From contig NZ_CP048407.1 in the NCBI RefSeq assembly GCF_003403315.2, positions 496,001-560,000 on the forward strand: a stretch of DNA of 64,000 bases, read 5' to 3'. This document shows positions 8,503 to 17,211 of this stretch, one piece after another; positions within the stretch are counted from its first letter, which is position 1; the number at the start of each line of letters is the position of its first letter. This DNA is from Thermaerobacter sp. PB12/4term. Its GTDB lineage: Bacteria; Bacillota; Sulfobacillia; Thermaerobacterales; Thermaerobacteraceae. The notes beneath the pieces were generated by a model. It searched no databases. It saw nothing but the letters and a program-made list of their open reading frames with translations, and was not told the DNA's origin. Position numbers and translations under genes: made by a program.

Positions 8503-9222
8503 GTGGGCTGGCACGGGCTTCTGGCCCTGTGGCGCAAGGACGTGCTGTCCTTCTGGCTGTCCCCCCTGTGGTGGGTGGTGGCCGCCGTCTTCCTGGCCCT
8601 GACGGGCTGGTACTACCTGGCCGTGGTGGCCAGCTTTCAGGCGCCCGACCTGCGCTTTCTGCTCGACCACATGGTGGTGCTGCTGCTGTTCGTGGTGCCC
8701 GCGCTGACCATGCGCTCCTGGGCCGAGGAGCAGCAACGGGGCACCGCGGAACTGCTGCTGACCTCGCCCATCACCCTGAACCAGGCGGTGCTGGCCAAGT
8801 TTCTGGCCGTGCTGACCCTGCTGACCGTCCTCCTGCTGGTGACGGGGATCTACCCGGCCGTCACCGCCGCCTACGGCGGGGTGGAGTGGCCCATGCTGCT
8901 GGTCGGCTATCTGGGTGTGTGGCTGGTGGCCGCCACCTTTGCCGCCGCGGGCGTTCTGGCCTCGACCCTGAGCGACAGCCAGGTGATCGCCGCCGTGGCC
9001 GGCTTTGGCATCCTTCTGGCCCTCTACATGCTGGACTGGGCCGCCGGCTCCGTCGGCGGGACCACCGGCGACGTGCTGCGCGCTGCGTCGGTCTGGGAGA
9101 ACCTGAGCGACTTCATCAACGGGGTGCTGGACACCCGGCGCCTGGTCTATTTCGTCACGCTGATTGCCGGTTTTTTGTTCCTGGCCGTGCGCAACGTGGA
9201 GCGGCGCACCTGGGCCGCTTGA
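8503..9222 (+). CDS. ABC-2 type permease, GldF-like
   Basis: The 239-residue protein has six predicted membrane helices and the GldF-like conserved segment RSWAEEQQRGTAELLLTSPI, which in this family lies between helices two and three. GTG 8503 sits 8 bases behind AGGAGG; a GTG at 8494 that overlaps the ATPase stop is less well placed. Together with the preceding ATPase it should form the transporter core. The final conserved element ISDFINGVLDTRRLVYF-like sequence (here LSDFINGVLDTRRLVYFVTL) is also typical of GldF permeases. Confidence 0.85.
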   Translation: MGWHGLLALWRKDVLSFWLSPLWWVVAAVFLALTGWYYLAVVASFQAPDLRFLLDHMVVLLLFVVPALTMRSWAEEQQRGTAELLLTSPITLNQAVLAKFLAVLTLLTVLLLVTGIYPAVTAAYGGVEWPMLLVGYLGVWLVAATFAAAGVLASTLSDSQVIAAVAGFGILLALYMLDWAAGSVGGTTGDVLRAASVWENLSDFINGVLDTRRLVYFVTLIAGFLFLAVRNVERRTWAA

Positions 9223-9411
9223 CGGCGGGTCCTGGGCCGGCCGGCGGCCGCCGGGACGCGCCGGCGGCCGGATCTGCCGCGGGCAGGCCGGGTGCGGCCC
9301 GCCCGGCAGGATGCGGAGCGTGGCGCGAAGCGCGGCGGCTTCGCTGCGGAGCAGCATGACGTGCTGCGGAGTACCACGACGTTCATGAGCACTGGCTGAG
9401 GAGGACCGCCT
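9223..9411 (+). other. intergenic spacer inside the Gld-type operon with two hairpins
   Basis: A GCGAAGC/GCTTCGC hairpin lies at 9325-9344 and a GCAGCA/TGCTGC hairpin at 9351-9367; the word GCTGCGGAG is repeated at about 9343 and 9362. No gene is visible. These stems may protect or tune the downstream message, which has a good ribosome binding site (TGAGGAGG) before 9412. Confidence 0.35.
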
Positions 9412-10932
9412 ATGGCCGAACGGGCCGATGCCCATCGCCGCCGGGTCCTGTGGCGGGGGACGAACACGGCCGTCCTGACGGTGGCCGTCCTGGCCCTTCT
9501 GGTGCTGGCCAACGTGTTTGCCGCCCGCTACTCGTGGCGGTACGATGCGACGGCGCAAAAGATCTACTCCCTCTCGCCTTCAACCCACCAGGTCTTGAGC
9601 GAGCTCGATCAGGACGTCACCCTCTACGGGTTCCTCCAGTCCGGATCGGCCGAGGGCGACACCCTGCGCCGCATCCTGGAGCTGTACGACCGGAACTCGG
9701 ACCGGATCCGGCTTGAGGTGGTCGACCCGGAGCGGGAACCCGCCACGGCCCGCCGGTACGAGGTGGACACCTACAACACCGTGGTGGTGGAGTCGGGCGA
9801 CGACTACCGCAAGATCGACCCGCTCAGCCTGTTCGGTTACGGTGCGGGCGGCGGCCTGGAGATCCGCGCGGAGCAGGCCATCACTCGCGCCCTCCTGGAT
9901 CTGACGGGCCGCGGCGGCAAGAAGGTGTACTTCCTGACGGGCCACGGCGAGGGCACGCCCGGCGGGGAGCTGGCGACCCTGGGCCGGTTGCTGGAGGGTG
10001 AGGCGCTGGCCGTGGAGACCCTCAACCTGGCCCAGAAGGGCGAGGTGCCCGCCGACGCCGCCGTGGTGGCCATCGCCGGTCCCACCCGCGATCTTCTCGA
10101 GGAAGAACGCCAGCGCCTGGAGGAGTACGTCCGGCGCGGCGGGCGGCTGCTGGTCCTCTACGGCCCGGTGCCCAACCAGCCGCGCCTGGAGCAGCTGGAA
10201 CGGCTGCTGGCGACGGTCGGGGTCGACGCCGCGGCGGACGTGGTGGTCGACCCGGAGCGGGCCTTCCTGGGGCAGGATCCCCTATCGCCCATGCCGCTGC
10301 TGGGCAGCCATCCCATCGTAGACCCCCTGCAGCGGGGCGACCTGGTGCTGGTCCTTCCCGGCAGCCGCAGCCTGGCGCCCAGGGAGGACACCCAGCTGAC
10401 CACCACCGAGCTGCTCCACACCAGCGACGCAGCGTGGGGCGAGACGGATCTGCGGGCCCAAGCCGTCCGGCAGGACAGCCAGGACCGGCCCGGCCCGCTG
10501 GCGCTGGCCCTGGCGGTGGAAGGCGAGCTGGGCCAGGGGACGGCCGGTACCGGTGGGAACGGGCAAGAGGGCGGCGCCGGCGATCAGGAGGCCGCCTCAG
10601 GAACCGCCGGGCAAGGGGCGGCTGCGGAATCGGGGGCTGCGGAGCCGGCCGGCGGCCCGCGCCCGGTGGCGGTGGTGGTCGGCAGTGCCGCCTTCGTCGC
10701 CAATGACTACCTGGACCGGGTGCCTGGCAACCGGGACTTCGTGGTCAACGCCGTCAACTGGCTGGTGGGGTCCGAAGAGCGGCTGACCATCCGGCCCAAG
10801 GAGCTGGCGTCCACGCCCATCGTCCTGACCCCCGGCGCTGTGGTGGGCATCTTCTACGGCCTGGTGCTGGGCTTCCCGGCCCTGGTGGCGCTGGTGGGGC
10901 TCGGCATCTGGTGGAGGAGGCGGCACGCATGA
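9412..10932 (+). CDS. GldG-like ABC transporter auxiliary protein
   Basis: The 506-residue protein has an N-terminal membrane anchor (about 22-42), then the ABC_transp_aux / GldG domain beginning RYDATAQKIYSLSPSTHQVL and DVTLYGFLQSG, with KKVYFLTGHGEGTPGGELA in the middle and RGGRLLVLYGPVPNQPRL later. A Gly/Ala/Glu-rich insert (about residues 375-420) precedes VVVGSAAFVANDYLDRVPGN and a C-terminal helix ending WWRRRHA. Proteins of this type accompany GldA/GldF transporters and place a large domain outside the membrane. It overlaps the next gene by four bases. Confidence 0.87.
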   Translation: MAERADAHRRRVLWRGTNTAVLTVAVLALLVLANVFAARYSWRYDATAQKIYSLSPSTHQVLSELDQDVTLYGFLQSGSAEGDTLRRILELYDRNSDRIRLEVVDPEREPATARRYEVDTYNTVVVESGDDYRKIDPLSLFGYGAGGGLEIRAEQAITRALLDLTGRGGKKVYFLTGHGEGTPGGELATLGRLLEGEALAVETLNLAQKGEVPADAAVVAIAGPTRDLLEEERQRLEEYVRRGGRLLVLYGPVPNQPRLEQLERLLATVGVDAAADVVVDPERAFLGQDPLSPMPLLGSHPIVDPLQRGDLVLVLPGSRSLAPREDTQLTTTELLHTSDAAWGETDLRAQAVRQDSQDRPGPLALALAVEGELGQGTAGTGGNGQEGGAGDQEAASGTAGQGAAAESGAAEPAGGPRPVAVVVGSAAFVANDYLDRVPGNRDFVVNAVNWLVGSEERLTIRPKELASTPIVLTPGAVVGIFYGLVLGFPALVALVGLGIWWRRRHA

Positions 10933-12131
10933 GCCGCCGCAGTCGCCGCCGCGGGCCGGTTCAGCAGGGCTTCCTGGGGCTGTTCCTGCTGGTGGTGGCG
11001 GCCGGCCTGGCGGTGTACGCCTGGGCCACCCGGGACCGGCAGCCCGGCGACGGGGAGGCCGGTGAGGGCGAGACGGCCGTCGTGTGGGAGGCCGGCGATG
11101 CCGCGGTGCGCGAGGTGGTGATCGAGGGCGAGGACGGCCGGATCGTCCTGCGTCCGGGCCCGCCGCCGGAGCTGGTGGTGTCGCCCGACCGGCCCTTTGC
11201 TGGCCAGGGGCCGGTGGCCGCGGATACCATCGACGGCCTGTTGTCCAGTCGCCGCTGGTGGATCCACCAGCCGGGCCCGTACCCCGTGGCCGACGAATAC
11301 GCTACCACCATTGCCGACAGCCTGCGCCGGCTGGTGGCCCAGCGGGTGGTGGCCGAGGACGTCTCCGAAGGCGAGCTGGCCCAGTACGGCCTGGACCGGC
11401 CGGCCACCCGGGTCACGGTCCGCTTTGCCGGCCAGGCCGAGACCCGCGTGCTGGAGCTGGGGGCCCGGAGCCCCCTGACGGGCGGCGGCACCTACGCGCG
11501 CCTTGAGGGCGGCCGCCAGGTGTACCTCATCGCCCCGGGGGTAGCGGACACCCTGCAGCTGCCCCCCAGCCAGCTGCGGGAAACCATGTTCCTCCCCTTC
11601 AACGACGAGCGGGTCCGGCGGGTGGAAGTCGACTGGAACGGGCGGCGGCTGGTGTTCGTGCGCGAGGAAGGGGGCACCAGCTGGTCGATGGAGCGGGACG
11701 GCCGGGCGGTGGGCAAGCAGGACGGCAGCCAGCTGTCGGAGCTCTGGTTTGCCCTGCACCAGTGGCGCGCGGCCGGCTTCGCCGGCGACCAGGGGGACGA
11801 ACCCGCCGCCCAGCGGCGGTACGGCCTGGCGGAGCCCTACGGCCGGATTCGCCTGGAGTTCCAGCCGGCGCCGGGGCAGCAGGCGGCACCGTGGCTGGAG
11901 ATCCGGGTGGGCGCCCCGGCGGAGGAAGGCGGCCGCTTCGTGATGACCAGCGAGGGGCCGTGGGTGTACCGGCTGGACCCCGACGACCTGTCCTACCTGG
12001 AAGATCAGGTGCTGCCTGCCCTGGAGAAGCCGGTGGAAGAGGGCAAGGCCAGCGGCCAGGAAGACGGCCAGGCGGGCCAGGATGCGCAGGAGGACCAGGC
12101 CGGGCAGGGGCAGGGGGCTGGAAGCGACTAG
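10929..12131 (+). CDS. DUF4340 domain-containing membrane-anchored protein
   Basis: ATG 10929 overlaps the previous stop (ATGA) and is preceded by GGAGGAGG. The 400-residue product has one N-terminal helix (FLGLFLLVVAAGLAVYAW) and then a repeated beta-rich DUF4340 region: residues such as WWIHQPGPYPVADEYAT, YGLDRPATRVTVRF, and a second YGLAEPYGRIRLEF. DUF4340 proteins usually follow GldG-like genes, as here, and probably act with the transporter on the outer membrane face. The C-terminal tail is Gln/Gly/Asp-rich and likely disordered. A terminator follows about 110 bases downstream. Confidence 0.87.
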   Translation: MSRRSRRRGPVQQGFLGLFLLVVAAGLAVYAWATRDRQPGDGEAGEGETAVVWEAGDAAVREVVIEGEDGRIVLRPGPPPELVVSPDRPFAGQGPVAADTIDGLLSSRRWWIHQPGPYPVADEYATTIADSLRRLVAQRVVAEDVSEGELAQYGLDRPATRVTVRFAGQAETRVLELGARSPLTGGGTYARLEGGRQVYLIAPGVADTLQLPPSQLRETMFLPFNDERVRRVEVDWNGRRLVFVREEGGTSWSMERDGRAVGKQDGSQLSELWFALHQWRAAGFAGDQGDEPAAQRRYGLAEPYGRIRLEFQPAPGQQAAPWLEIRVGAPAEEGGRFVMTSEGPWVYRLDPDDLSYLEDQVLPALEKPVEEGKASGQEDGQAGQDAQEDQAGQGQGAGSD

Positions 12132-12242
12132 CGGCACCCCAAGGATCCCCCAGGGCGGCCCGCCGCGGCCGGGGAGGAAACGGGCCGGGCGCGCCGAATC
12201 CCTGTAACACCCGCCGCACAGGGCGGGCGTCCGGATGGCAGG

Positions 12243-12294
12243 CGGGCGGCCCGCGGGCCGCGTTCGTCCTGAGCCCGTCCGCGCCGCCCTTTTT
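12243..12294 (+). terminator. probable intrinsic terminator of the Gld-type operon
   Basis: GGGCGGC (12243-12249) pairs with GCCGCCC (12282-12288), with an inner CGGGC/GCCCG stem, and is followed directly by six T residues (12289-12294). The stem is interrupted but the U-tract is clear. Confidence 0.6.
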
Positions 12295-12306
12295 TATGCC
12301 CCCGCC

Positions 12307-12326
12307 CCGACCGAACGGTCGGTCGG
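12307..12326. promoter_or_regulatory. TetR-family operator resembling PfmR/PaaR sites
   Basis: On the reverse strand 12309-12324 reads GACCGACCGTTCGGTC. From memory, the Thermus PfmR consensus is TACCGACCGNTNGGTN, so it matches at every fixed position but the first. It lies 91 bases before the TetR gene, just after the upstream terminator, and ahead of ETF and acyl-CoA ligase genes, which suits a fatty-acid-degradation repressor. Confidence 0.65.
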
Positions 12327-12417
12327 GGCGCCCGCCGGGAGGGGGCCTGGGGCCACCGCTGCGGGCGGGCTGAAGCCCCGCTGCGGCGCGGGACGGGGCA
12401 GCGCAGGAGGCGACGGC

Positions 12418-13029
12418 ATGGCCAGCCGGGAGCAGGAGATCCTGGACGCGGCGCGCAAGTTGTTCCGCCAGAAGGGCTACTACGCCACCACCATGCAGGA
12501 CATCGCCGAGGCGGTGGGCCTGCAGAAGGCGTCCCTCTACCACTACATCCGCAGCAAGGAGGCGCTCCTGCTGCAGATCGCCGGCGAGACCATGCGGCTC
12601 TTCCACGCCGAGCTGGACCGCATCGAGGCGGCGGGGGGCAGCGTTGCCCAGCAGCTGGCGGCGGCGATCCGCGCCCACGTCAGGGTGGTGGCCGAGCACC
12701 AGGAGACGCTGACGGTGCTGTTCCGCGAGTCCCACGCCCTGCCGCCCGAGCACGCGGAGAAGGTCCGCGGCGAGACGGGCCGGTACACGCGGCGGCTCAC
12801 GGAGCTCATCGCGCGCGGGGTGGCCGCCGGCGAGCTGCGGCCGGTCGACCCCGGCGCGGCCTGCCTGGCGATCCTCGGTGCTTGCAACTGGATGTACCGG
12901 TGGTACAGCGCCGACGGCCGGCTGACGCCGCGGCAGATCGGCGACCAGTTCGTTGAGGTGATCCTGCACGGCCTGCTGGCGCCGGACGGGGCGGGGCGCG
13001 AGGCCCGGACGCCCGGCCGGTCGCCCTGA
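12418..13029 (+). CDS. TetR/AcrR family regulator, probably of fatty-acid degradation
   Basis: ATG 12418 follows AGGAGG at 12405-12410; the frame extends upstream but that part covers the operator. The 203-residue protein has an N-terminal TetR helix-turn-helix (ILDAARKLFRQKGYYATTMQ, DIAEAVGLQKASLYHYIRSK) and a C-terminal ligand domain of the FadR/KstR2 type, ending ADGRLTPRQIGDQFVEVILHGL. It is the first gene before etfBA, with a PfmR-like palindrome upstream, so acyl-CoA-responsive autoregulation and control of the etf genes is the simplest reading. The ligand itself cannot be read from the sequence. Confidence 0.9.
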   Translation: MASREQEILDAARKLFRQKGYYATTMQDIAEAVGLQKASLYHYIRSKEALLLQIAGETMRLFHAELDRIEAAGGSVAQQLAAAIRAHVRVVAEHQETLTVLFRESHALPPEHAEKVRGETGRYTRRLTELIARGVAAGELRPVDPGAACLAILGACNWMYRWYSADGRLTPRQIGDQFVEVILHGLLAPDGAGREARTPGRSP

Positions 13030-13083
13030 GGCGGGCCGTGGCCGAAACCCTTTGACAACCCCAGGGAAAGGTGGGGAAGCCGG

Positions 13084-13890
13084 ATGGGTTGGAACGTGGT
13101 GGTGCTGCTCAAGCCCATCCTCGACCCGGAGCTGCCGGCGCGGAAGTTCCGGGTGGCGGCCGACGGGCGCCGTCCCGAGCGGGGCGACGCGCCGGTGGTG
13201 ATCAACCCCTTTGACCAGAATGCCCTGGAGCTGGCGCTGCAGCTCAAGGACAAGGGCGCGGCGGACTCGGTGACGGTGATCAGCGCCGGCGGCGCCGAGG
13301 CCACCGACGGGCTGCGCAAGGCCCTGGCCCTCAAGGCGGACCGGGCCGTGCGGGTCGACCTGGGCGGCCTCGACCTGCCCGACGCGGCCACCACCGCGCG
13401 GGTGCTGGCGGCGGCGGTGCGCCAGGCGGGCTCGGTGGACCTGGTCCTGGCCGGGCGCCAGGCGGGCGACTGGGACCAGGGCCAGGTGGGGTATTTGCTG
13501 GCGGAGGAACTGGGCTGGCCCTGCGCCGCCCTGGTCCAGCAGGTGGAACCGGCCGGCGGCGGCCTGCGGCTGGTGCGGGAGGCACCGGGAGGGCGCGAGG
13601 TGCTGGAAGCCTCCCTACCCCTGGTGGTGACGGTGACCAACGACGACAGCAACGTCCTGCGCCTGCCCAAGGTGCGCGACGTGATGATGGCCAACCGCAA
13701 GCCCATCGACCAGTGGACCCTGGCCGATCTGGGGCTGGACCAGGGGGCCCTGGCCGGCGAGGCGGCCAGCGAGGTGCTGGCGCTGCGCATCCCGGAGCGC
13801 AAGACCGAGTGCGAGATGATCCAGGGCGACGATCCGGCGGAGGTGGCCGCGACCCTGGTGCGGCGGCTGCGGGAACTGAAGGTGCTCTGA
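13084..13890 (+). CDS. etfB: electron transfer flavoprotein, beta subunit
   Basis: The 268-residue product is a full-length EtfB: VVLLKPILDPE at the start, then DQNALELALQLKD, VLAGRQAGDWDQGQVGYLLAEEL (AMP/FAD-binding loop region) and VVTVTNDDSNVLRLPKVRDVMMANRKPI. It pairs with EtfA from the next gene, 25 bases on, to carry electrons from acyl-CoA dehydrogenases. The menaquinone-type oxidoreductase gene after etfA is the likely acceptor. GGTGGGG lies upstream of ATG 13084. Confidence 0.95.
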   Translation: MGWNVVVLLKPILDPELPARKFRVAADGRRPERGDAPVVINPFDQNALELALQLKDKGAADSVTVISAGGAEATDGLRKALALKADRAVRVDLGGLDLPDAATTARVLAAAVRQAGSVDLVLAGRQAGDWDQGQVGYLLAEELGWPCAALVQQVEPAGGGLRLVREAPGGREVLEASLPLVVTVTNDDSNVLRLPKVRDVMMANRKPIDQWTLADLGLDQGALAGEAASEVLALRIPERKTECEMIQGDDPAEVAATLVRRLRELKVL

Positions 13891-13915
13891 ACCGCCCTTG
13901 GGAGGAGGACATGCC

Positions 13916-14872
13916 ATGATCCTGGTGGTCCAGTGGAACGGAAAGGGCCTGACCCAGGGGACCGCCGAGCTCCTGGGTGGCGCCCGGCAGCTGGCCGGCG
14001 ACGGTCCCGTGGCCGTGGCCGTGCTGGGACCCGGCGCCCGCGAGGCGGCGGCGGAGGCCGGCGCCTACGGTGCCCGGGCCTACGCCGCCGACGGGGACCT
14101 GGAGAGCTACGGCGGCGAGGCGTACGTGGCGACCCTGGCGGCGGCCTGCCAGAGCCTCCAGCCCCAGGTGGTCCTGTTGCCGGCTGACCCCCGCGGCCGG
14201 GAGGTGGCTCCGCGGCTGGCGGCCCGGCTGGGGGGTGCTGCGGTGACCGACGTGATCGAGGCCCGGCGGGACGGGGACCGCATCGTGTGGTCGCGGCCGG
14301 TGTTCGGTGGCAAGGCCGTGGCCGACGTGGTGCTGAAGAAGTCGCCCCAGGTGGCCACGGTGCGGCCGGGGTCCTTCCCGGCGGCGGAAAAGGCCGGTTC
14401 GTCCCCGGCGGAGGTGGAGGAGCTGCCCCTCACCGGCACCGACCGGCCGCTGCGCCGGGTGGAGGTGCGGGCCGCCGACGAAGGCGGCGTGCGCCTGGAG
14501 GAAGCCCGGGTCATCGTCTCGGGCGGGCGCGGCCTGGGCGGTCCCGAACCCTTCAAGGATCTGGAGGAACTGGCCCGGCTGCTGGGCGGCGCGGTGGGCG
14601 CCTCCCTGGCGGCGGTGGACGAGGGCTGGGCGCCGCCGGAGCGGCAGGTGGGCCAGACCGGCAAGATCGTGGCGCCGGACCTTTACATCGCCATCGGCAT
14701 CTCCGGCGCCAGCCAGCACCTGGCCGGCATCGCCGGCGCCAAGACCGTGGTGGCCATCAACAAGGATCCCGAGGCGCCGATCTTTGAGGTGGCGCGCCTG
14801 GGGGTGCCGATGGAGTATCAGAAGGTTCTGCCGCACCTGATCGAGGAAGTGCGCAAGCTCAAGGCCGGTTGA
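13916..14872 (+). CDS. etfA: electron transfer flavoprotein, alpha subunit
   Basis: ATG 13916 follows GGAGGAGG with 8-base spacing; an earlier in-frame start at 13898 would overlap that site. The 318-residue protein shows the N-terminal EtfA domain ([20 protein letters not shown]) and the C-terminal FAD-binding domain: [52 protein letters not shown] and [11 protein letters not shown]. All of the usual EtfA FAD contacts are present. It forms the heterodimer with EtfB and feeds the adjacent membrane oxidoreductase. Confidence 0.95.
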   Translation: MILVVQWNGKGLTQGTAELLGGARQLAGDGPVAVAVLGPGAREAAAEAGAYGARAYAADGDLESYGGEAYVATLAAACQSLQPQVVLLPADPRGREVAPRLAARLGGAAVTDVIEARRDGDRIVWSRPVFGGKAVADVVLKKSPQVATVRPGSFPAAEKAGSSPAEVEELPLTGTDRPLRRVEVRAADEGGVRLEEARVIVSGGRGLGGPEPFKDLEELARLLGGAVGASLAAVDEGWAPPERQVGQTGKIVAPDLYIAIGISGASQHLAGIAGAKTVVAINKDPEAPIFEVARLGVPMEYQKVLPHLIEEVRKLKAG

Positions 14873-14972
14873 TGCCGGCCCGGATCCCGGTGCCCGGGCG
14901 GCGCTACCGCCGCCCGGGGCCGGACCGCCTCCCGGCTTGCGGGTGGCGGCAAGGAGCGAGGGGGGAAGGAGC

Positions 14973-17108
14973 ATGCCGGAGGCGATGCCTGCCGTCGCCG
15001 AGGCGACCCGCCAGGTCCAGTGGAACGTTCCCCACAGCTTCGTGTGGGTCATGTACATCAGCATGACCGTGGCCCTGGCGGTGATGGCCTACGGTGCCTG
15101 GCAGCGGGTGCGCACCTGGATGGCGGGCAAGCCCGAGGTGCGGTGGGATCGCCCCGGGCAGCGCCTGCGCCGCGTCCTGATCCACGGGCTGGGCCAGGGG
15201 CGGCTGCTCAAGGAGCGGCTGCCGGGCATTGCCCACGCGCTGCTGTTTTTCGCCTTCATCGTGCTGTTCATCGGCACCCTGGTGGTGATGATCCACCACG
15301 ACCTGGGCATCCCCATCCTGCGGGGCCGGTTCTATCTCTACTTCCACAGCCTGACCCTGGACGTGTTCGGCGCCCTGGCCACGGTGGGCCTGGCCGTGTT
15401 CTTCTGGCGGCGGTACGTGATGCGGCCGGGCCAGCTGGAGAAGGGCAAGCGGGCCGACTTCCTGCTGCTCCTGGGGCTTCTCGTCATCATGGTGACCGGG
15501 TTCGTCCTGGAGGGGATCCGGCTGGTGGTGACGGCCGATCCCTGGGCCCTCTGGTCACCCTTCGGCTACCTGACGGGCCTGGCCCTGGCGGCCCTCCTGC
15601 CGGCGGAGGGCGCCCTGCGGGCGGTCCATGCCGGGACCTGGCTGCTGCACATGCTGACCTGGCACGCCTGGCTGGCTGCGCTTCCGTACAGTAAGGCCTT
15701 CCACCTGGTGACGGGGCCGCTGAACATCTTCTTCAGCAACCTGGACGCCAAGGGCGAGCCCAAGCCCATGGACCTGGAGGACGAGACGGCCAGCCTGGGG
15801 GCCCGGACGGCGCTGGACCTGACCTGGAAGCAGCTGCTGGACCTGGACGCCTGCACCGAGTGCGGCCGCTGCGAAGCCGCCTGCCCCGCCTTTGCCGAAG
15901 GCAAGCCCCTGTCGCCCAAGCGGGTGATCCTGGACCTGCGCGATCACGTACGGGCCTACCGGGACGATTTGCTGCGTGCCAAGGCGGCCCAGCTGGCCGG
16001 CGATCAGGAGACCTATGACAGCATCGTCGAGCACCTGCCGATCCTGGCGGGCGGCGTGATCAAGGAAGAGACCCTGTGGGCCTGCACCACCTGCCGCGCC
16101 TGCGAGCAGGCGTGCCCGGTCTTCATCGAGCACGTGCCCACCATCCTGGAGATGCGCCGTTACCTGGCCATGGAGAAGGCGGAGATGCCCGAGACCCTGG
16201 CCAGCGCCATGGAGAGCCTGGAGACGCGCCAGCACCCCTACCGGGGTGCCACCGCCGACCGTACCGACTGGTACAAGGACCTGCCGGTCAAGACCATGGC
16301 GGAGCTGGACGACCCCGAGGACATCGAGTACCTCTACTGGGTCGGCTGCGCCGGCGCGTTCGACGAGCGGGTGCAGAAGGTGGCCCGGGCCCTGGCCCGG
16401 GTGATGGACCGGGCCGGCATCAAGTTCGCCGTCCTGGGTCCGGAAGAACAGTGCACCGGCGACCCCGCCCGGCGCAGCGGCAACGAGTACCACTACGAGA
16501 TGCTGGCCCGGGCCAACGTCGAGACCCTGAACGGCTACAAGGTCAAGCGCATCGTCACCCACTGCCCCCACTGCCTCCAGCAGCTCAAGCACGAGTACAA
16601 GCGCTTCGGCGGCCACTATGAGGTGATCCACCACAGCGAGCTGGTGTTCAAGCTGATGGAGGAGGGCAAGCTGGAGCTGGCCCGCGAGCTGCACCGCTCG
16701 CTGCAGGTCACCTATCACGACCCCTGCTACCTCGGGCGCTACAACGACGTCTACGACGCGCCCCGCCAGGTGCTGGACGGCCTGGGAGCCCAGCGGCTGG
16801 AGATGCGGCGGTCGCGGGAGCGCAGCTTCTGCTGCGGGGCGGGCGGCGCCCACATGTGGTACGAGGACAAGTCCGGCGGCAAGATCAACCGCAACCGGGC
16901 GGAGGAGGCCGTGGGCACCGGAGCGGATGTGGTGGTCACCGGCTGCCCCTTCTGCCTGGCGATGATGGAGACGGGCGTCAAGGCCGTGGCCGGCGCGGAA
17001 GAACGCGGCGTGCGCGTGCGGGACTTCGTCGAGCTGGTGGACGAAGCGCTGGCCGATCCCGCCGGTGCCGCCGCAGGAGGAGAGGCCCGGCAGGCTGCGG
17101 GCGATTAG
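14973..17108 (+). CDS. membrane-bound heterodisulfide-reductase-like Fe-S oxidoreductase, probable ETF:menaquinone oxidoreductase (EMO/DUF224 type)
   Basis: The 711-residue protein combines an N-terminal NarI-like membrane domain (six helices, about residues 20-260, with several His residues such as HALLFF, HHDLG and HAWLA as haem-ligand candidates) with two 4Fe-4S motifs (CTECGRCEAACP and CTTCRACEQACP) and two CCG domains (GCAGAFDERVQKVARAL ... THCPHCLQQL; YHDPCYLGRYNDVYD ... FCCGAGGAHMW ... TGCPFCLAMME). Directly after etfBA, this layout matches the EMO family that moves electrons from ETF to menaquinone in fatty-acid oxidation. The ATG at 14973 is used; an earlier in-frame start lacks a good site. 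Confidence 0.88.
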   Translation: MPEAMPAVAEATRQVQWNVPHSFVWVMYISMTVALAVMAYGAWQRVRTWMAGKPEVRWDRPGQRLRRVLIHGLGQGRLLKERLPGIAHALLFFAFIVLFIGTLVVMIHHDLGIPILRGRFYLYFHSLTLDVFGALATVGLAVFFWRRYVMRPGQLEKGKRADFLLLLGLLVIMVTGFVLEGIRLVVTADPWALWSPFGYLTGLALAALLPAEGALRAVHAGTWLLHMLTWHAWLAALPYSKAFHLVTGPLNIFFSNLDAKGEPKPMDLEDETASLGARTALDLTWKQLLDLDACTECGRCEAACPAFAEGKPLSPKRVILDLRDHVRAYRDDLLRAKAAQLAGDQETYDSIVEHLPILAGGVIKEETLWACTTCRACEQACPVFIEHVPTILEMRRYLAMEKAEMPETLASAMESLETRQHPYRGATADRTDWYKDLPVKTMAELDDPEDIEYLYWVGCAGAFDERVQKVARALARVMDRAGIKFAVLGPEEQCTGDPARRSGNEYHYEMLARANVETLNGYKVKRIVTHCPHCLQQLKHEYKRFGGHYEVIHHSELVFKLMEEGKLELARELHRSLQVTYHDPCYLGRYNDVYDAPRQVLDGLGAQRLEMRRSRERSFCCGAGGAHMWYEDKSGGKINRNRAEEAVGTGADVVVTGCPFCLAMMETGVKAVAGAEERGVRVRDFVELVDEALADPAGAAAGGEARQAAGD

Positions 17109-17211
17109 CCTTAGCCGGTCCGGCCGGCGGCCCGGCCGGTCGCTCTGCAGGTGCGTGCAACGCCCCCGGCCAGGAGAAGCGGAGAGGCTGGGGGCCAGGG
17201 AGGGGAGTACC

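Noticed and set aside
9223-9411. Possible small gene in the Gld-type operon spacer
   Set aside because: Short frames here lack start signals and the sequence is dominated by hairpins and repeated words.
13052-13057. TTGACA before etfB as a promoter -35
   Set aside because: No -10-like hexamer lies 16-18 bases downstream; the start codon and its GGTGGGG site occupy that space.
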